64,000 nt of DNA from Daphnia carinata (GCF_022539665.2 NC_081339.1:5632017-5696016), one strand, 5' to 3'. Positions 19,251-34,562 are shown, counted from the stretch's first letter. Translations and numbers: made by a program. Notes: generated by a model not told the origin, from the letters alone.

Positions 19251-19925
19251 TAATCTTTTTAAGGAAATATTTTTCAGCTTTAATTTGCGCCACTTACTGA
19301 TGGGCCTGCGACTGAAGATTGCGGCCCTTTTACAATTTGTCCGGCTTCTATTCAATTACGAACTTGAGTCAGTGAATGCTCGTTGGTAGAATAAATACCG
19401 CAGACATTTCAATTCAACATTTGTTAACTCTTTGTCTAGCTGTGTTTAACTGACTTTACTAATGAACAGGGTTGTGGTTTGGCGAGAGGAAATCATTTTT
19501 TACAGGATCAAATACGTGAACGTCTCTATGTCCTTGCTCGCTTGTCGTCAACCGGATTTCAGAGGTGCAAAAACAAATGTTATATTATTCATTAAATATA
19601 ATCTTGAACATTTCTTGCCATAGGTGCAATCGCAACAATAAAATCCACGGCATGTCAAATTAGGAAAATGTATAAGTTGAAACGAAAAAGAATAATGGGT
19701 GAATTTAAGGACAAGTTTAAGCATTATGCTTAATTTCTTCTAATATTCTTTTCTTATTTACAGTGGAAGGAAAACGAAGAAAATTTTTAAAAAATGCGGT
19801 AAACGTGGTGTTGCACCCGCATCCTAAGCACGTAAATTGTGTTTTGCAACATCCGGATTGATAAGCATTTTATATTTTTGTTCGTGTTACCAACAGTTTA
19901 TTTGGATACGACTTCTCGCTTAGAA
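19251..19925. other. Spacer with small coding-like remnants
   Basis: Two short segments (about 19470-19565 and 19622-19690) are bordered by acceptor/donor-like sites on the plus strand, for example GCGLARGNHFLQDQIRERL. They do not join to either flanking lectin gene in a way I can support. They may be remnants of another family member or a 5' exon of the next gene. Confidence 0.3.
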
Positions 19926-20970
19926 ATGACGACTGTCAATCGCCATTGTTACCCGAATTTCGTGATTTCGCAGGCTATTGTCTGGATGGTCTGTTGGACA
20001 ATGTTACCAACACTTGGTTCGACTTCTGAACACTTTTTACAAGAAATGGAGACACTAGAGGACGAGATTTTCGCCCTGAGCGAACCGGTAAGCCGCGTTC
20101 AACCCAATAAATGAATTGCTATTGAAGGACCTACTCTTGTTTCATGCCTGGCTTTGAAGTAAATAAATTGTCTTGGTTGCCTTAGTTGATAAGTAAAATT
20201 GACCAAAATCTCATTATACATCGAAATCTTTATCTACAGGATGAACTTGGAAAAGTCATCGAAAGTTTTCTTATTAATAGTAAGAACATCGTATTTTCCG
20301 AGAGATTATTCACGTAGTAACATTTATGTTTGCCATTTCATAAAATAAGGGACGTGTCCCGGATATTTGTCGAAGGATAAATTCCCGTGCTGGCAGATCA
20401 ACAATGGCTGTTACTGCGTCATCCAACAATTTGTATCATTATTACATATTTCGCTGGGATCACCAGTTGTAATGTCTTTGTTTTTCTATCACCTTATGCA
20501 GAAAACGTGGGTGACTGCTCTCCATTTTTGCCGACAGTTTGGTATGGAATTACTATCGCTCGAGACGGAGGAAGAGGAGCAAAATTTAGCCAAGTCCTTA
20601 AGAGCCAAAAAAATGGGTAAATGGTTTTATTTCCGTTAGCAAATGAATTAAATAGTTATACGCTTTATTGTCTTTAGCCAGTTCTAATCAGTCGTACTTG
20701 ATGTCGGATCATCGTCTTTATGGTAACCGAACGACTTGGATGTGGGCCGGTCTCGGCACCCCCATTTCTTCAAGTAGAAGTATACCGTGGAGCAAAGGTG
20801 AGCCGTCGGGAAGCTGTTGCGACGCACATCCAGTAATACAAGAAGAATGTTTGGATTGGACTTTTTATCATTTTACCCCAGTAGGAGGCCCAACGTGGAA
20901 TGACGTGAGCTGTGACAACACACACCGAAATTTTATTTGTGAATTTTCAGTTACTCCACCATCGATCTGA
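19926..20970 (+). CDS. C-type lectin domain protein with conserved WND-type site
   Basis: ATG at 19926 gives MTTVNRHCYPNF and a hydrophobic stretch (AIVWMVCWTMLPTLG) that may be an internal signal or anchor, then a short helical stalk (EHFLQEMETLEDEIFAL). After two introns the lectin domain opens with TCPGYLSKDKFPCWQINNGC and continues KTWVTALHFCRQFGMELLSL. The last exon has TTWMWAGLGT, PWSKGEPSGSC, GGPTWNDVSCDN and the closing NFICEF. GEPS plus WND matches the Ca/sugar site layout of C-type lectins better than its upstream neighbour does. It is likely secreted or a type II membrane protein; ligand unknown. Confidence 0.75.
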
Positions 20971-22756
20971 TGATTTGTTGGTTCGGTAAAACGGTATGAA
21001 ATTTTCTTCCTATCAAAAGATGGCAAAGGAAAGCCTTTTACTTCGTTCTATCTCGTGCCACTCGACATTCCCAATGTATAATGGATTTTTGTTTGAGTAT
21101 TTTTTTTTTTTTAACTTTGACGTTTGAAGCTGACTCTGTATTTGATCAAGAAACAGTTGGAAAGAATTAATGGGAAAATTATTTGGCCATGGTCAGAGGG
21201 AATTTTTTGCTTTTCTGCGAAGGTGCTGTCAACTGTCAAGTGCAGCGTCGTGTAATCTGCCCGTTTTCAAAGTGATTTTAGGGTGCTCGAGTTGGATATA
21301 AAAAAGCGACACTTTCTAGCCAAAAATTCAGCAATAGCGACAGACATAGGAGTTAATCATCAGGTCTCCAAAAGAAAGCAGTGCTACGCTGAATTAAGTG
21401 AAATGGCAACACAGCTCAATAATGCCAAGCTTCTTCACTCTCCACCCTGTTAGAAAATGGTCGTTTATTCTTCAAACTTTCAAAAGTGATAACGTACGAT
21501 CTATAGTTGTGTAAGTAGTGAGCCGTTAAGCAAGTACCTCGAAAGGCAGAACCATTTGTATCGTTTTTCTGAAATTGGCAACAGTTCTGTCTCGTTTCAA
21601 TTCATTCTCGCCTAATCCTATAACGTTTATTGATTCTCAGCCAGCGTGCAACACGTGCTTGTGGGCTTGTATAACCGTGACGACTGAGCACTCATGACGA
21701 ACGGTTACAAATATCATCGGTTCAGAAATGTGCACAATTGATTTTTTACCGTATTCTGCATTCGTGCAATAGGACTATATCCTACCTGCAATACGCCAAA
21801 CCTGCAAGGAGGCCCTGCTCTGACAAACCGCTTTCAAATGGCGCATGAGTACACTATTGGCCCAACTTCCCCGTTCGTTATTTCCGCAACATATTGTGGT
21901 CAAAAGATACCTGCTCAGATCCATTGTGAATAGATTCATTAAGTGCGACATTTTCTAGAGTAGCTGTAGACCCTGTGCTAGAGAATTTATCCGTTTTACA
22001 CTTGAATCACTAGAAGTGTTGTGTTATTCAAAAGCTAGTGTGTGGCTATCTACTATTAAGGGTTAGTGTCCGATTGCTTGAGACTGCAGCTTCGAAAGAA
22101 ATAGAAGTCAAATCAATGGTATAGATCGTAAGTATTGCTGCGTTGGTGATTGTACATGGCCATCGGTTGTGACGTGATTGTTTGTTTTCCTACGACCAAG
22201 TGTGGAAGCTAGTTTAATATTGTATTTTGCAGTAGTATCCTTGACTAACTATGTTTTAAATGCAATTTACGTGTTATATCTAAAAGGATAGTTTTTTTAC
22301 CTTCCGTGATTTAACAAGAAAAAACAAAAAAGAAAACTTAAATTTTTGCCAATAATTTAAAGTTTGGCTTAAAGACCAATCGAGTTCATAGATGGCGTTT
22401 TTGCAAAATACTTAGCCATCTGGTGGATATTTTCGACAACACGAGCCATAAACGCCGTGCTTGTAGCGTTGTTGCACGAAATAGTCCAAAGTGTTGCGTT
22501 TGTTAGTATTCTCACGTTTTCACGGTGACTTTAATTGGATTCGTTATTCAAGTGAGTGCGTTGGTGTTACATACCTCTGCGAAAATTGTCCCAACGATCA
22601 TGTGTCCCCTTCAGTAAATTAGTGGCTTGCCCATATCGGATATACTTGACGTGATTTAAGCTAGTAAAGCACTCAGCTGAGTTAAAGCTCGTGCGTACCA
22701 AAAACTTGAAAAATTCCTGCAAGAATCCAAAGAAAACAAAATTTGCTTTCCAGAAA
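20971..22756. other. Intergenic region upstream of WDR5
   Basis: There is no supported gene. It contains a TATA-type core-promoter candidate near 21297 and a CTCF-like match (atagatggcgttt, 22388-22400) about 360 bp before the WDR5 start. Confidence 0.45.
21297..21330 (+). promoter_or_regulatory. TATA-box promoter candidate
   Basis: TATAAAAA at 21297-21304 is followed about 30 bp later by TTCAGCA, close to the arthropod initiator (TCAGT). The next 120 bp contain only a 16-codon frame (MATQLNNAKLLHSPPC). It may drive a non-coding transcript or a distant 5' exon. Confidence 0.35.
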
Positions 22757-24361
<1,605 letters not shown>

Positions 24362-24579
24362 ACGGATTTAGCTTTGTCGAAACAAACTAATAAAAAATGT
24401 ACGATGAAATGCGGTGTTGATGCGTGTACTTTATAGGAGAATTTTTGAGAAAAAAGTGATGCAATGTCTTGGCAAAAAAAAAGAAAGGTTGCCCGGCATT
24501 CTTGACTTCTCGTGGCCACTCCTCGTCGACAATACATTTTTTTTATTGAATTTTCTTTGAAGTAGCTTTACACTAATAC

Positions 24580-25884
24580 TTAATTGGGGTGGTAAAGGCG
24601 TTGTGAGATACGTTCCATGTTTACGGCGTGGACTGTATGCCAGGGTATGACGCTTTTCTTTACCTGATTAATAAACAGGTTTAAATAACGACAATAGTTG
24701 ACTAAAACGAATACTAACTTGTAACGTCTGAAAAACATCAAGGACGGAAATGGGCTGAAGTGAGGTAACTTGTTCAGTGGTACAAGCAAGGTAGAACGCC
24801 GAGTCTCGTTCTGCATTCTGAATTGTCTGTGGTATGGCTGGCACATGAGGTGGCTCAGCTAACTGGGAGATCTCAGTCCCATAACTAGCAAAATGTATTA
24901 AATATAGCATCCTAACATGTGAAAATGTCTAATTTTTTTTTTTTACCTATTACTGGTACTATCATGGACCGACCATGAATTGTGAAGCCAAGGATTTAGC
25001 GTCGGCTGACCAATCGAATATATTACTTTGTTCTCTCGAATGCGATATCCTTTCCGGTTCGTAACAATGGCAACAATCAATTCTCGTAGGAACTGCTTGG
25101 TAGCTGCCAGTATCAGTTTGATGGCTTTATCTTCACACCCATGGTCCAAACCAACATCCCAAGCTGCCACTAGCATTCGACCGTGGACGAGACCAGCGTC
25201 GGGTAGGGTGAGATCTTGGCTACAATAACGCACTTGAGGTTTCTCGATTGTGCGAGGGATCGAAGGTGGTAACAGAGAAACCGGGCTCACTGGTTGAAAT
25301 CGATTCTGATGATGAAAAAAAAATAGTTAGTCAATCGTCTACCAAATGATAATATTCTGTGAAGTTACATCAAAGTTGACGCTTAGAGGTTTGTTCTTCG
25401 GTTGAACTTGTCTTGTCACAGTGATTGGTTTGATTTCACAAGAATGAACCTTTCTTTGAGGTACTATTGTTGGTCTTATTTTTTCAACTTCAGAAACAAC
25501 AGTGGGTTTGTGTTTCACACCATGATAGACATATGTTGAAGGTTGGCATAAGCTTTGGCATTTTGTAACAATGGCCAGAAGAAAATCATTGTGTAGATGA
25601 ACCTGGTCTGTTTTCAAGAACAATCTGGCCTGGCGATCAAACTCCTCCTTCGTTGTCTGAGAAACAAAAGACTATAATTATGAATGACAGGAAAACAAAA
25701 CTGCAGATAGCTAACCTTCATGCAGAACCATGATTTGAGATGTGCAAAGTAGCTAAATAAGGATGTATAAGAAGAAATTTATATTCAGAACAGCTAGTTC
25801 TGATTGGCTTATTTACCTCTTTGATGATTCCCCTAACACATCCATTAAATTTTTTCTGGCTAGGTTTACGTCAAGCACACTCAT
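24580..25884 (-). CDS. TADA1: Transcriptional adapter 1 (SAGA subunit)
   Basis: TADA1 (ADA1/STAF42/Hfi1) is a histone-fold subunit of the SAGA histone-acetyltransferase coactivator. The start MSVLDVNLARKNLMDVLGES at 25884 is followed by YFAHLKSWFCMKTTKEEFDR, LKTDQVHLHNDFLLAIVTKC, DLTLPDAGLVHGRMLVAAWD, GLDHGC and FLRELIVAIVTNRKGYRIRE, and it ends VHAVNMERISQRLYHPN with TAA at 24580-24582. Order and spacing match animal TADA1, including the C-terminal VYALNIERI..LWHPN region. At least six short exons on the minus strand. It converges with WDR5 and is head to head with BAG6 (562 bp between start codons). Confidence 0.93.
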
Positions 25885-26446
25885 TGTTATTGCTTTTGAA
25901 CGTGAAAGTAGGACTCAATATTTTGATCACATCCAGTTACGGGATTCGTCTATTTAGTTCCTCGAGAGCTTTTGGAATTACTGCTAGATAGCGCTAAATG
26001 CTAGAGTAATTTATCTTTTAATATTTTTTGCGTATTTGTATTGTAATAAAGAAATTTTTTTTTTTAATTTTTCTTAAAATTCAAATATTTATATGTGTTT
26101 AATTAATAGATGACGAAACTTCAATACTTTAAATTCAAATCAAAGAGTAGGTGGCGCTGAAAGCCATCTTAGGCCTAGGAAACGACGGTCGTCGATGTGG
26201 ACAGTTGCCGACGATCAGCCTCTTATTTGTTATCGTGCCATTTACACAGGCGGCCTCAATTTTCACGTTTAAGATATAGTACAGTTCCGTTACGCAAGTA
26301 ACGTCGGTTTCTTGCCGTCCGTTGGATTCGTTTACAATATACAAAATTTGTTTAGTATACTAGATAGTGCTATCTCCATTTGCTAGTTAATAAGAAAATC
26401 TTTTGCCGAATAAAACTTGAGGTCTTGCGTGACAAAAACAAATAAA
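25885..26446. promoter_or_regulatory. Shared TADA1/BAG6 divergent promoter region
   Basis: 562 bp separate the two start codons. No TATA box stands out. A strong CTCF-like site (AGTAGGTGGCGCTG, 26146-26159) and a weaker one (tagatagcgct, 25985-25995) lie between the genes. Confidence 0.5.
26146..26159 (+). promoter_or_regulatory. CTCF-like binding site
   Basis: AGTAGGTGGCGCTG closely fits the insect CTCF core (AGGTGGCGC). It sits midway between the divergent TADA1 and BAG6 starts, a typical place for such a site. Binding is inferred from sequence only. Confidence 0.45.
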
Positions 26447-29400
26447 ATGGCAAACATTGAAGTCACTGTCAAAACTCTTGATTCACGTAATCACAAATTC
26501 ACTGTTTCCGAACAAGTAAGTTGGTGTATCACGATGCATGGCGTGTAATAGGCAGTTATATACTCTTTTATGTGTATTGCAGTTAACAGTAAAAGAACTT
26601 AAAGAACACATTGCTGGAGATGTTGCTACACCAGCCGAGACCCAACGATTGATCTATTGTGGCAGGGTGCTGCAAGATGATAAAAAACTTAGTGAATATG
26701 GTAATAAAAAATGTGTTTGGCTGTGATTTTGAATCAGTTTAATATCTGTTTCTTCTCAGATCTGAATGGAAAAGTCATCCACTTGGTTCAAAGAGCACCA
26801 CCGTCAGTCGGAAATCCACCTGCAGGACCACCAAGAACACAGGGAACAAGACCAGGAAATATCCACTATCACCTGGATAGAGGCTTCCAAAATGGAGCAA
26901 GTCATATTATTGGTAGTTTGGACTTGCAATAATATTCAAACTACATTAAATGTTATAAAGCTTAAAAAATTTGATTACCAAGGTCCAGTTCCTCCTCCGG
27001 CAGGAAGCAGCTCTTTGTTGCGCTTGAATACAGCTCGTCACATGCTGGAAGATGCCTCACAAAGTTTGGGCAGAATCAGTTCTGTGCCTAGTGGTACTGG
27101 GCCCCTCTTCACCATGGATAACACTGTTGAGGGACCCTACTCATCTGCCATGCCATTTGCCCAGGCTGCCACTGCAGCTGCTCTGGCTGCTGCTTTTTCC
27201 ACCGTCCAATCCATGGGGTAAGTTTAGAATAACAGATTAATCTTAAAACTATTAAATAATTTTCCCCGTTTGTTAGGGCAAATAATATAACTGTGTTACA
27301 AGGACCCAACGGAACACCAGCAGTACAGGGGTCGTTTGGTTTCCGAGTCCAAGGTCCTCAGCCGAATAATGCGCCGGAAAGCAGTGGGGGAACAAGTGAA
27401 AGCGGTGGTCCAACAGTTCCTCCTGCAACAGCACCACCTTCCTCTACAACATCCAGCACCCCTTCATCAACTCCTTCAGCAACAGCTCCGACAGCTGACC
27501 AACCACCTCAACAACAGCAGCAACAACAACAAATACGCAATCCTCGGGTGTCGGTCTTTGCGGATGTCATTGAAGATATGGAAAGAATCCAGCAAGATCT
27601 TCGCCCGCATTTGACAACCGTCCGTCAACTTCTCAGAGATGATCCAGTATTGAATCCGCTGTCGGCGGAATACCGACAGGCCCAGCATACCTACAATCAA
27701 GTGATTATTTCCGTTTACCATTTGCCATATTCCCGTTTCATAAGTTTAATATTCTTTTTTTTTTTTTTTTTTTTTACAATTTCCTAGGTGGCGGAAGGTC
27801 TACACTATTTGGCACACGCTTTCCACGCCATGAGCGATTTGATGGTGGATTTTGGAGCTCCACCTCCGCGCGAAGTCCGCGCCCGGCCTTATGTTTACCA
27901 ACAAGCCGTTCTCTCATCCACCATCCCCATTCACGCTTCCATTAGCGTAGAAACTACGCATACGCACCGACATCCTCAGACTAACCCGTCAGCTGGTAAT
28001 CCAACAGCGGCACAGCCAACCCAGGGTCCTCCACGAATGCCTACAACGCACCATCGTGAGTTTGTCCGTCATGTTTCACGCCCTGAAACTGCAGCGGGTA
28101 CTGCGAACCCTTCGCCAGCTCCAACTGCCAGCCCGACATTTGTCGGTTGGCGAGCATCGATTCCTGTACCTGGCGCAACCCCTAACGCTCCTCCCGGCCA
28201 GAACGTTGCCGCACCACGAGCGCCAGTCCAGATGCTGCATCCTGAAATGTTGGCCAGAGGAGGCCATCCGCATCCGTTTGGACGCTTGCCTTTAGCCATG
28301 GCGAGTCAAGGAGGCTGGACACCGGTGAATTTAGGCGGCCAAATGCATCCAATGGTCTACATGGAAGTGCGTTCTAACAATAACCAACAGGAGGATCAAC
28401 CCGCTTCTCCTGGCCAATCGCCGACAGCTTTGGGTGAATTTGACGACTTTCTGCCGTGTCATTCTCGACACTTATCTCGTTCATCAACTCGAACTGACTC
28501 GGAACAAACCAGACCACGCCCAACGGTCGTCACTGGGCCGGCACAAGCTTTCACGATGACGGCCGAAACAAATCAGGCATGTTCTTAAAAATAAAATTGT
28601 CCTTAATATTCTAAATGTAAACACAAAATATTTCAATTTGACTGTAGGCACATCCAGCGCGTACCGGAACTCAAACAACTACCAATCCGGCTTCTGTCGA
28701 CGAGTTCATGAACGAAATGCTTCGTCAGGTATTTTGTAGGCATTGAAATACTGTGTGAAAGTTGGGGTTTTTTTCAAATACATTTTGTTTCGTAATGAAA
28801 ATAGGTGACGGCCAGCAGCGGCGTAGGAGATGGAAGAATGGCTGGTGGAGTCATAATTGGTGGTGGGGGTGGTGGTTCCGACAACACGGGCAGTCCGGTG
28901 TTGACGAACGCCATGTTTAGCAGTTTGCTTCAGGGAGTTATGCAGGAAGTGGCCGGAGTAGTGAGCGGCCACCAATCGCCCAATACCGTGGCCCATTTCT
29001 TACGCAACATTCCCGATTTCACTTACACGGCCGGCGAGTCGTTCCTCTTTGACCTCTTTATGACGATGGTTGGAAAATAACCTCGACTTCTTTTTCTCTA
29101 TTTTTGTTTAACACGATTATCATTTATTATTTGATTCTTCTCGATTTTTTTTTTAAACAAAAAGGCTGATCACATGACATTCCGCGATTTAATGGCCCTC
29201 TTTTACGGAATGCCGGACGCTCTCAATCCGATGCGGGATCACTTGAGGAATTTCACTCGCCAGCGCGTCCTACCATCCGGAGGGGACTTTACAGATCTTT
29301 CCGTACGACAGGGTATCATGACGTTGGTCAGTCAAGCCCTACCTTTGCTTCAAAGCGCTGCTGTAAGTCAAAAGATTTATACCTCTTTTTTTTTTTTTTT

Positions 29401-30802
29401 TTTTTTTAATAATAGAACAACTGGATCTTAATGTTTTCTTGTGAATTTAGGCGGAAGCCAGCATCCGTCCCGATGTGGATTTCGTGGCCACGATGGCCCA
29501 GTTTATCCAGCAACGACTACACGAAGTGGTCCAATTGATTGGAATGCCAGGTATAAAACCTTGTTGGTGCAATCGCTTCCATTTGAAAGCCCTTTTAAAT
29601 GTCTTACCTTTTTGTTTTTAAGGAGAAAATCCAGATTTTGGTCGATTGATGATGGACAAGATCCGTCGCACGTTGATAATGGCAGCTGCGTTAGCTCTAA
29701 GTTGTTTCACCGATGGTTCTACCAGTCTTGAGCGAGTTTTCCTGTCACAATTGGTAAGTTATCGCTTATTAAATTACGTGTTAAAACATTATTTAATAAT
29801 TTCGCGGACGTAGCGCGGAGTGTCGGATGGCGTCCATCCAGCCGTCCAGGAATGGACGACCAACTCGTCGATCGAGCGTCTGCGGACTCTTTTGGCCTCG
29901 GTGGATCTCGATCAGCTGACGCCCACCATTGAACCCTTGGTGATGAACACGGAACGCGGCAGGACCTGGACGGCCCTTTTCAACGCCCAGGTGGAGGAAA
30001 TGAACGATCGTGAGCCGGCCGCACCAGTCACAACTCCGACTGCGCCTGAAACTTCTACGTTAACCCCTCCAGCTGCCATGGGATCGACTGCAACAGCCGA
30101 GGAAGAACCTATGGAGGTGGTAGTGGAGAAGAAAGATGAAGCATCGGCCATAATTCAGGGACAACCAAGGCAACGCAGCCGTTTGGAGAAATTGCGGAAC
30201 CAAGTGGTAGAAGCCCGTCAAAAGGAAGCCAATCGCGTCAAAACACCAGAGCCTGTCGTTGACGTCGTCGTAGGGTCCCAAACTTGGCACAACGAAGTTC
30301 CAAGGGTTAGGATTTTGATTTGTTTCATTTTCGTCTGTTCAGTGTTTAATCGTGAAATGTTTTTGATGCTTTTAAAGGAATGGGTTCCAGTAATCGCGCG
30401 TGATATCCAACGCCAGAGCCGGGCACAACCACCTGTGCCTCTTAGTGACGCCTACCTGGCAGGAATTCCCAGCAAGCGGCGCAAGTTGGCCGAAGGCAAC
30501 CGACCCAACACAAATCCGCAATTACTTCTCCGGGGTAAATCGATTTATTCCTTTTCACATTGCGAAATGATGGCGTCAAAACATTGATTTATTTAGAAAC
30601 CATCGAACGCGCTTTGCGCTCTGCCAATGTCTCGTCGGCTACCGTCAACGAAGTGACAAACGTAGCGACGGCCAACGTCGAAGTAGGCAGCGCCTTTTTA
30701 CCCGAAGTCCGTCGGTTGGGCAATGCTAGACTGGATAGGGATACGGATTTCGATGCCGAACGTTTCCCTAATGCAGAGCGATTTTTTCATGGAGGCACTT
30801 GA
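26447..30802 (+). CDS. BAG6: Large proline-rich protein BAG6 (Scythe/BAT3)
   Basis: BAG6 is a chaperone that holds hydrophobic and tail-anchored proteins and directs mislocalised ones to ubiquitination; it also shuttles to the nucleus. An N-terminal ubiquitin-like domain spans three exons: MANIEVTVKTLDSRNHKFTV, LTVKELKEHIAGDVATPAET, LIYCGRVLQDDKKLSEY and GKVIHLVQRAPP. A Pro/Ser/Thr-rich region with a short poly-Gln run (QQQQQQQQ near 27513) follows, then the conserved middle (VFADVIEDMERIQQDLRPHL; AEGLHYLAHAFHAMSDLMVD). The C-terminal part has VPVIARDIQRQ, PLSDAYLAGIPSKRRK (NLS) and the terminal DFDAERFPNAERFF, as in animal BAG6. About 14 exons with short introns. Start 26447; stop TGA at 30800-30802. 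Confidence 0.95.
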
Positions 30803-32743
30803 GTAAATAATAACAACAGCATCCCCCACACTACCTTTTTACCCTCTTATTAATGAATCAGTTATTATTTTTTTTTTTCCTACCACTAAGTTGCGATGTT
30901 TGTTTGTTTGCCATCAAGTCCAATAGATGGAGTAGGCGATTTCGATCTTCTTTGACATCGATCGTCATCATTCTGATAACTTAATAATAAGTAATAATCA
31001 TTTTCTTTCTTCATTTTTTCTTCCCTCTAGACATTTTTTTTTTCGCCGTTAGTGATCCGGTTTATTTCTGGAGAGCTTCGTACTTTAAAGAAAACATAAA
31101 GAAATTCAAGCGAGTGTCATATTTTCATGCCTTCCCTTAGAAGCTGCTTTTATGGCGATCAATAACTTTATCTCGCTTGATAATTACACATAACAAGTAT
31201 CTTTTTTTAAATATTTGTTTTCATAACATACAATTGATTGATGTTTGACTGAATACAACATTTCTTTTTTGTTTAGTTTCTCGTTTCTAGATGGCGTTTG
31301 TGTCTTTTCCGAACGGTTCGTGAAAAAAAAAAAAAAAAATTTCTTTCTTTTTCCAAACGTCAAAGCCATGGAGGAATGGCTTTGATTATCATCAAACAGA
31401 AAGAGAGACGGACACCGGGACGGTCTGTTGACACACTTGACTCGATGAGAGAGGTCATGACGGAAATGGGAAGACGGCCCCCCCATTTTTCTTCTTCTTC
31501 TTAATTTTTTTTTTTTAAGCTTCGTATCTTTTCTACCGGTCATCAAAGGCTTCGATTCATGGCCGATTGATATCTTATTAATATTATTTGCTAGGTTCAC
31601 ATGAACGAAAAAGACCTTGGGTATGTTGATGACTACCGTATGTTATTCATTATTCATGATTGAATTCGCATGCTCCTAGTGCTTTTTGCCGAGGATCGAT
31701 TTCTTCTGAAGTTAAGGACGTCTTTTATCTATTCATCGTTTCCTCTCACCAAGGTTATTTTCTATGCTGAATTCCTAGATATCCAAAGTGGCAATAGACT
31801 GTTAGCACCAACCGACGTATAGAGTCTATATAAAGCTGCAAAAGGACAGCGACCTCGACGGATTCCGGTAGGAATCCATTGCTGTAGAAAGTGTTTAGCC
31901 AAGCCAACACCAGCCTGATACGTACAACTAAAAAAAGAAAACAAAAAAACACAATAACAAATTTGTTAAAAGACAAAAAAAAAAGAAACAAACTTTCTAT
32001 CCGCTTAACGCTTTCCACACGATGGCAACTTCCACGGAATTTGAACACAATTGTGTACAGGCCGGGATTGCACTGACACTCGAGGGGGCGAGAGAAATCT
32101 TCCGGGTTTGTATGCATTTTCTATTATTATGGTGAAAAAAGAAAAAAGGGAAAGATTAATCATTTAAGACCTTGATTTACCTCGAAAAATGGTGGATCAG
32201 AATTGAATAATAGTTGTTTTTTTCAATAGTTATTTATGTGGTTGTTTGGGTTGTGTCCAGTCCTTGAAAGTATTTGGTGTAAAACATTGACCATTTTTCT
32301 TCTCTGAATGATCTAGAAATGATGAAAAAGGTCGTAAGTGAAAAAAAAAAAATAATTAAACTGGCGGACGATGTGCTGAATCAAGGCCAGTTTCGTCCAT
32401 GGCCACATCTGCAGCGAATCACCAAGAAACAACCTACTGAAAATGGTTGAAATAAAAGAGGCATTTGAATGTTTAAAAAACATTTCAACATTTAGAACAA
32501 AAGGCAGACACTATTTTTAAAAAATTCGATATCGTGGAGATGATATGGAAATGAGTGTCTTTTGTGTGCTGTAAAAAATAAAACTGGTTCTCTGGATACC
32601 GTGTGTCTAAATCAGATGTAGGGAGATAGGTGGGCAAAATGGGAGAAGTAGGTCGGACGACGTTCATGGGTGTTTGCCTGTAAAGAGAGAGAGAGAGAAA
32701 AATGTTTGATTACCGCAAACGTCGAAACGAGTTCTGTTACATA

Positions 32744-32775
<32 letters not shown>

Positions 32776-34549
32776 TCGTACACATGTAAAGTAGTTACGT
32801 GTAGACTCTGAAATGTGTGTGTGTGTGTACAGTTGGGTGGAAAGCCTTTGACAGCCGCCCCCCAACAGCTGAGAGAGTGCATTCACCTGCTGCCATTCGA
32901 TGAGAATCCGGTTGCGTGAAAAAAGAAAAAAAAGACTGTAAAGCGTGGGGTTCAGAGAGAAACCCGAATCTTCAGAGTCTATGTCATGAAAAAAAAAAAA
33001 AAAAAAAACCGGGCAATGTTGGATGAATAAGCGGACCATTTGGGGCACCAAACTGGAAATGTCGATTTTGGAATGGCGAACTTTGTTCCATTAACCTAGA
33101 CGAACAAAGTTCATTAAAAGGATTTCACAGTCAATCCTCATTTATGGTGTTGCTGCAAAAAAAAAAATAAATGAAAACGAAAAGGCGTCCGTTTGGCTAA
33201 ATAAAACTGAAATGCAAGATCACAAGTAAAGACGACGGAGTTAATCGAAATATATCAACTGACTGTAATACCAATGATTTTCTGACGAAATGAAGATTTG
33301 CAAACAAAATGTCCAACCTCGTGGTGAAGACAACCGAGAATCAACATCCATTGTGTGTGTGTTAGTGTGTCCTAGAAAACGTATAATATTTCTCTTGAAT
33401 TCTTATCTGTCGAGAAGGTCCCGTTGATGACCATAAATATAAAGCAAAACGAAAGAAAACTGGACAAACCGGAATTATGGCATCGAAAACACAGCAAAAA
33501 AAAAAAAAAAGGCAACGTACAAAATAAAAGCAATGGAGGTCGGCGGCCATGATTTTTCGGATCGCTTGTTTCGATACACAATCAGTTCTGCGCCACACAT
33601 ACACATTCATCAAATACCTTCCATTCGTTGTTTCTGTGAAGCTGTTTGTCTTTTTTTTTTTTTCGACTCAAACATTTCGCCATTCTTATTCTAAAACAGA
33701 TACAAAATAAAACAGCTGAGTGCATCCAACGTGTCTGTGCACAAGAGGAGAAAGTGGGTTAGCAGGACGTTCAACCCTTTAGCCGTGCACAGCTCTCGTC
33801 GTCGAGGATACTATACTACTACTATGCTGTACAGTCATGGCCGTGCGCCATTTTCAGTTTTTCGTTCCTTTTCTTTCTATTCGTCTTTTCTCTTTTTTTT
33901 TTTTTTTTTTGTCTTCATTGCCGAATCGTGGCTCGCAACGCATATATACAGCGAATGAATCACGCCTAAGAAAAAAAAACTTGGAACGATCACTAGACAT
34001 CGTTGTCCTTTTTTGAGGTCGAGGTTTTTTTTATTTATTTGAATGTTTTATTTTGTTGGTTTATTTTTTCAGGGTTTTTTTTTTTCACCTGCCAATTCCG
34101 TGAATTTTTTTTTTGCTTTTTAATATTTCTTTCTCTATGGAAAGTCAGCGCCGACGACGAAACGTCTCGAGCTCTGGATCGATGCCGTGACGTCATTTGT
34201 AGACGTTGGGGTCGTCCACCTCTACGATAATTCCATTTGTTTGTTTTTTTCACGTTTCATGTTCTATTATGTACTTGGACAGACGTGTACATACATGCGT
34301 CAATTTTGCCCAAGTGCACACCAAAAGTGGGATTAAAAGTTAGTTTACATCCTGAAATCGAAAAGTCCAAAAAAGATGGCCGACATTGAAACATTAATTT
34401 TTAAGAATCATTTTTGATAAAAAAAATCTAAATGAAACGGTTCATATTTGCTTTTCTCGAAATAAAGATTGTATTTTTCATACGTTTATTTATTTTATTT
34501 AAAAAAAAAAAATGGATTGAGATAGGGAAATCTGACAATTTTTTTATTG
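30803..34549. other. BAG6 3' flank and gene-poor, microsatellite-rich region
   Basis: The first ~300 bp are the probable BAG6 3' UTR. The rest has no supported gene. A minus-strand pair of open segments (32117-32023 and 31927-31755) has a good-looking intron with a long pyrimidine tract, but joining them gives only a 46-residue peptide of no known family. GT/GA microsatellites occur at 32677-32699 and 32745-32830. A CTCF-like site, CTAGATGGCG, is at 31287. Confidence 0.45.
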
Positions 34550-34562
34550 CCGCTAGGTGGTG
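34550..34562 (+). promoter_or_regulatory. CTCF-like binding site
   Basis: CCGCTAGGTGGTG fits the CTCF core (CCNNNAGGTGG) and lies in the low-complexity region upstream of HR4. Inferred from sequence only. Confidence 0.35.

Noticed and set aside
31755-32117. Protein gene on the minus strand with a good-looking intron
   Set aside because: Joining the exons gives only a 46-residue peptide with no recognisable domain; it may be a non-coding transcript.
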